Shown here: positions 5,338 through 7,097 of the stretch, in pieces
How positions within the stretch are numbered: the stretch's first letter is position 1
How the letters are laid out: each line of letters begins with the position of its first letter
NCBI RefSeq assembly: GCF_000720475.1
Contig: NZ_JOAP01000103.1
Coordinates: forward strand, 1 to 7,097
Reading direction: 5' to 3'
DNA length: 7,097 bases
From: Streptomyces aureocirculatus
Lineage (GTDB): Bacteria; Actinomycetota; Actinomycetes; Streptomycetales; Streptomycetaceae
Notes under the pieces: generated by a model
Told to the model about the DNA's origin: nothing
The model's database searches: none
What the model saw: only the letters and a program-made list of their open reading frames with translations
Translations under genes and position numbers: made by a program

Positions 5338-5366
5338 TTTACAAGAAACCGGGGGGTCCGTATCTT
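5338..5366 (+). promoter_or_regulatory. Probable promoter of the acyl-CoA oxidase gene
   Basis: TTTACA (5338-5343; five of six bases match TTGACA) and TATCTT (5361-5366; four of six match TATAAT) are separated by exactly 17 bases and point toward the ATG at 5423. Transcription would begin near 5373, giving a leader of about 50 bases. The ARE-like site fills the spacer. Confidence 0.55.
5346..5363 (-). promoter_or_regulatory. ARE-like operator inside the acyl-CoA oxidase promoter
   Basis: On the minus strand the sequence ATACGGACCCCCCGGTTT fits the remembered ARE pattern ANACNNACYNNNCGGTTT at every fixed position. It is also preceded by AG, as in the AGATAC start of known Streptomyces virginiae elements. 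It lies between the -35 and -10 of the oxidase promoter, overlapping the latter, so a bound receptor would block transcription. This is the best receptor-site candidate in the window. Confidence 0.6.
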
Positions 5367-5422
5367 TGGTCTCCGCACCGTCGCACCATCCCTTCGACTC
5401 GGCGTCCGTACGGGAGAGGTCC

Positions 5423-7097
5423 ATGACCCTGCTGACCGTAAAGAACCACGCCCAGCACAACCGCGACACGGCAGAGCGGAACACCCCCGCTCCCCACACC
5501 CCAGACACCACACCACCCGGACCGGACACCACCCCGGACACCGAACCCGGAACCCAACCCACCACAAACACCAGCCCCACCACAGGCACGGACACGGGCA
5601 CCGCGGGCACCGCGGGCACCGCGGGTACTCACAACACCGCGGACACGGGCACCGCGGGCACCGCGGGTACTCACAACACCGCAGGCACCACACACACCAC
5701 AGGCACCGCAGGCACCGCAGGCACCGCAGGCACCGCAGGCACCGCAGGCACCGCAGGCACCGGCACCACGACCTCAGACCCCACCGGTCACAGCACCACC
5801 GGTCACGGCACCACCGAGGACGGCACCACCGGCACAGGCCACCACCTCACGGGCGACAGCACCGGAACCAACCCCGGCGCCAGTACCGACCCCGACCCCG
5901 GTACAGATGCAGGTGCCGGTGCCGGTGCCGGGGACCTCGACCAGGACCCCGAAACCACCGCCACCATCAACGAACTCACCCGCCTCCTCTACGACGGCGA
6001 CGACATCGACCGCCTCCACACCCCCTGGCGCAACCTCATCTCCACCGACGAATTCCGCCCCCAACACAACCTCACCCCCACCCAACAAATCACCCGCTCC
6101 TACCAACGCCTCCACCACGTCAACAACACCGCCGGCCCCCACCCCCACACCCTCGCCCAAGACCCCCAACGCCTCGCCGCCATGCACGAATGGCTCGGCC
6201 CCGTCGACGGCGGCCTCACCTCCCTCGCCAGCATCCACTACAACCTCTTCCTCGGCACCCTCCTCGACCACAACCACACCCCCACCCTCACTGACACCAC
6301 CAACAACAGCAACAGCAACAGCAACAGCACCGACAACAACCACGACACAAACCACAGCAACAACGAAAACAACACAGACAACAGAAACAGCGAACCCAAC
6401 AGAAACAACACGGACGGCAGGAACGAGGAAGGCCGGAACGACAGGAACAACGGGAACAACGAGAACGACAGGAACGACAGGAACGACAGGAACGACAGGA
6501 ACGGCAGGGACAACGAGGACGGCAGGAACAGCGGGAACGGCAGGGACGGCGGAGAACACCGGAACCACCAGGACAGGCAGGACAGGCAGGACAGGCAGGA
6601 AACCCCCCACACCCACGACCTCACCCCCTACCTCCGCCTCGAACAAACAGGAACGTTCCTCTGCACCGAACTCGAACACGGCAACGACGCCGCCAACCTC
6701 CAGACCACCGCCACCTACAACCCCCAAACCGGCGGCTTCACCCTCCACACCCCCCACCCCGGCGCCCAAAAATTCATGCCCAACACCAGCCCCCTCGGCG
6801 GCCCCAAAACCGCCCTCGTCGCCGCCCGCCTCCACACCCACGGCCACGACCACGGCGTCCACCTCTTCCTCGTCCCCCTCACCAACCACCACCACCCCCA
6901 CCCCCACATCACCACCCACACCCTCCCCACCCGCACCGGCCCCACCATCGACCACAGCCTCACCTCCTTCCACCACCTCCCCCTCCCCCCCCCCCCCCCC
7001 CCCCCCACCCCCCCCCCCCCGGCGCCCAAAAATTCATGCCCAACACCAGCCCCCTCGGCGGCCCCAAACCCGCCCTCGTCGCCGCCCGCCTCCACAC
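5423..7097 (+). CDS. aco: Acyl-CoA oxidase with repeat insertions, 3' end missing (Aco-like, butenolide biosynthesis)
   Basis: A flavin-dependent acyl-CoA oxidase, the class that forms the trans-2-enoyl-CoA double bond; S. avermitilis Aco acts in avenolide biosynthesis. The ATG at 5423 follows GGGAGAGG at good spacing. Residues 1-176 are Thr/Gly/Ala-rich repeats. The family fold then begins: NELTRLLYDGDD, TPWRNL, EFRP, and the helical domain to HYNLFLGTLLDHN (about 177-290). Residues 293-393 are an Asn/Asp/Arg/Gln-rich insertion. The beta domain follows, with TGTFLCTELEHGNDAA (F412 onward), FTLHTPHPGAQKFMPNTSP, KTALVAARL and DHSLTSFHHL. No stop occurs in frame, but the sequence is credible only to about 6984; beyond that are C runs and a duplicated out-of-frame fragment. 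The C-terminal helical domains and catalytic base are not present. The gene is divergent from the receptor with an ARE-like site in its promoter. Family is clear; whether the protein is active with its insertions is unknown. Confidence 0.85.
   Translation, partial: MTLLTVKNHAQHNRDTAERNTPAPHTPDTTPPGPDTTPDTEPGTQPTTNTSPTTGTDTGTAGTAGTAGTHNTADTGTAGTAGTHNTAGTTHTTGTAGTAGTAGTAGTAGTAGTGTTTSDPTGHSTTGHGTTEDGTTGTGHHLTGDSTGTNPGASTDPDPGTDAGAGAGAGDLDQDPETTATINELTRLLYDGDDIDRLHTPWRNLISTDEFRPQHNLTPTQQITRSYQRLHHVNNTAGPHPHTLAQDPQRLAAMHEWLGPVDGGLTSLASIHYNLFLGTLLDHNHTPTLTDTTNNSNSNSNSTDNNHDTNHSNNENNTDNRNSEPNRNNTDGRNEEGRNDRNNGNNENDRNDRNDRNDRNGRDNEDGRNSGNGRDGGEHRNHQDRQDRQDRQETPHTHDLTPYLRLEQTGTFLCTELEHGNDAANLQTTATYNPQTGGFTLHTPHPGAQKFMPNTSPLGGPKTALVAARLHTHGHDHGVHLFLVPLTNHHHPHPHITTHTLPTRTGPTIDHSLTSFHHLPLPPPPPPPTPPPPAPKNSCPTPAPSAAPNPPSSPPAST
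5591..5764 (+). repeat. In-frame repeats coding the Thr/Gly/Ala-rich N-terminal extension
   Basis: Nine-base units GC[AG]GGCACC, coding Ala-Gly-Thr, dominate the tract, with at least six perfect copies at 5707-5764. A larger imperfect duplication lies upstream: the segment GCGGGTACTCACAACACCGC occurs at 5621-5640 and 5663-5682, 42 bases apart. All periods are multiples of three, unlike the non-coding arrays elsewhere in the window, which supports translation of this tract. Confidence 0.85.
6299..6601 (+). repeat. In-frame repeats coding the Asn/Asp/Arg-rich insertion in the oxidase
   Basis: The tract starts with AACAGC units (Asn-Ser), continues as degenerate AAC/GAC/AGG codons, includes consecutive 9-base AACGACAGG units (Asn-Asp-Arg) around 6465-6500, and ends with three CAGGACAGG units (Gln-Asp-Arg) at about 6569-6595. 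All periods are multiples of three and the frame stays open for about 100 codons. Base use is rich in A and G, unlike the C-rich flanking coding sequence, as expected for a later expansion. Confidence 0.85.
6761..6837 (+). repeat. Upstream copy of a 77-bp direct duplication
   Basis: This in-frame oxidase sequence (GAQKFMPNTSPLGGPK and following) recurs at 7021-7097, exactly 260 bases downstream, with a single mismatch (A at 6809, C at 7069). This copy is in frame and matches the family, so it is the genuine one. Confidence 0.9.
6985..7097. other. Probable assembly artefact at the window end
   Basis: A run of 22 C (6985-7006), one A, then 13 C (7008-7020) lead into a 77-bp near-copy of 6761-6837. 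The copy is in a different frame relative to the oxidase (offset 260) and replaces the sequence the family should have after TSFHHLPLP. The original copy is also preceded by CCCCCACCCC, so a false join through C-rich sequence explains it best. Confidence 0.75.

Larger units (their letters stand above)
4791..5422. other. Divergent control region between receptor and acyl-CoA oxidase genes
   Basis: No gene is seen in these 632 bases. From about 4791 to 5100 the sequence is low-complexity and rich in CCACAG and CCGAAG hexamers; if the receptor promoter at 5165-5193 is right, this is its leader. From 5160 to 5422 the composition becomes more mixed and AT-richer and holds the regulatory elements: a receptor promoter, two 6-8-6 inverted repeats, a half-site-like element (5287-5299: AAACTACCGGTTT) and the oxidase promoter with its ARE-like site. 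Confidence 0.7.

Noticed and set aside
4101..5693. Receptor reading frame extended to 530 codons
   Set aside because: The upstream part is low-complexity and crosses the promoter region. GTG 4790 has a GGAGG site and gives the family's usual N-terminus and length.
5774..6976. 400-codon minus-strand open frame antisense to the oxidase
   Set aside because: It is Val/Gly/Glu-rich low complexity that mirrors the oxidase codons; the plus-strand frame carries recognisable family motifs.

Overview
The window is very GC-rich and fits Streptomyces or a close relative such as Kitasatospora. Codon third positions are almost all G or C, two genes start with GTG, and the gene families are actinobacterial. 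I recognise five genes. On the minus strand, from the left edge, are the start of an acyl-CoA carboxylase beta (carboxyltransferase) subunit, a carboxylase epsilon subunit, a cytochrome P450, and a TetR-type receptor of the gamma-butyrolactone/butenolide class. On the plus strand, divergent from the receptor and running off the right edge, is an acyl-CoA oxidase.

The core P450 - receptor - acyl-CoA oxidase has the arrangement I know from the Streptomyces avermitilis avenolide locus (cyp17 - avaR1 - aco), where oxidase and P450 make the butenolide hormone and the receptor between them senses it. I therefore read the window as an avenolide-type butenolide signalling locus. The carboxylase subunits next to it appear to be wired into the same control. 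A sequence close to the autoregulatory element (ARE) bound by such receptors lies at the -10 region of the beta-subunit gene, another lies inside the oxidase promoter, and a third inverted repeat fills the promoter spacer of the receptor gene itself. The P450 carries a TTA codon, so bldA may add developmental timing.

Region by region: 1-224 partial beta subunit; 225-363 its promoter with an ARE-like site; 364-600 epsilon subunit; 601-1231 no gene, but four short tandem-repeat arrays and a hairpin; 1232-2458 P450; 2459-4100 a 1.6 kb stretch without a convincing gene, holding 18-, 32/8- and 7-bp repeats, strong hairpins and poly-G/poly-C blocks; 4101-4790 receptor; 4791-5422 divergent control region; 5423-7097 oxidase. 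The oxidase is odd in its own right: about 176 residues of Thr/Gly/Ala-rich repeats precede the catalytic part, and about 100 residues of Asn/Asp/Arg-rich repeats split it.

The last ~110 bases are probably an assembly artefact: two long C runs followed by an out-of-frame near-copy of sequence from 260 bases upstream. The G10-C15-G6 block near 3302-3332 is also suspect. Functional assignments rest on motif recognition by eye; no search was run.
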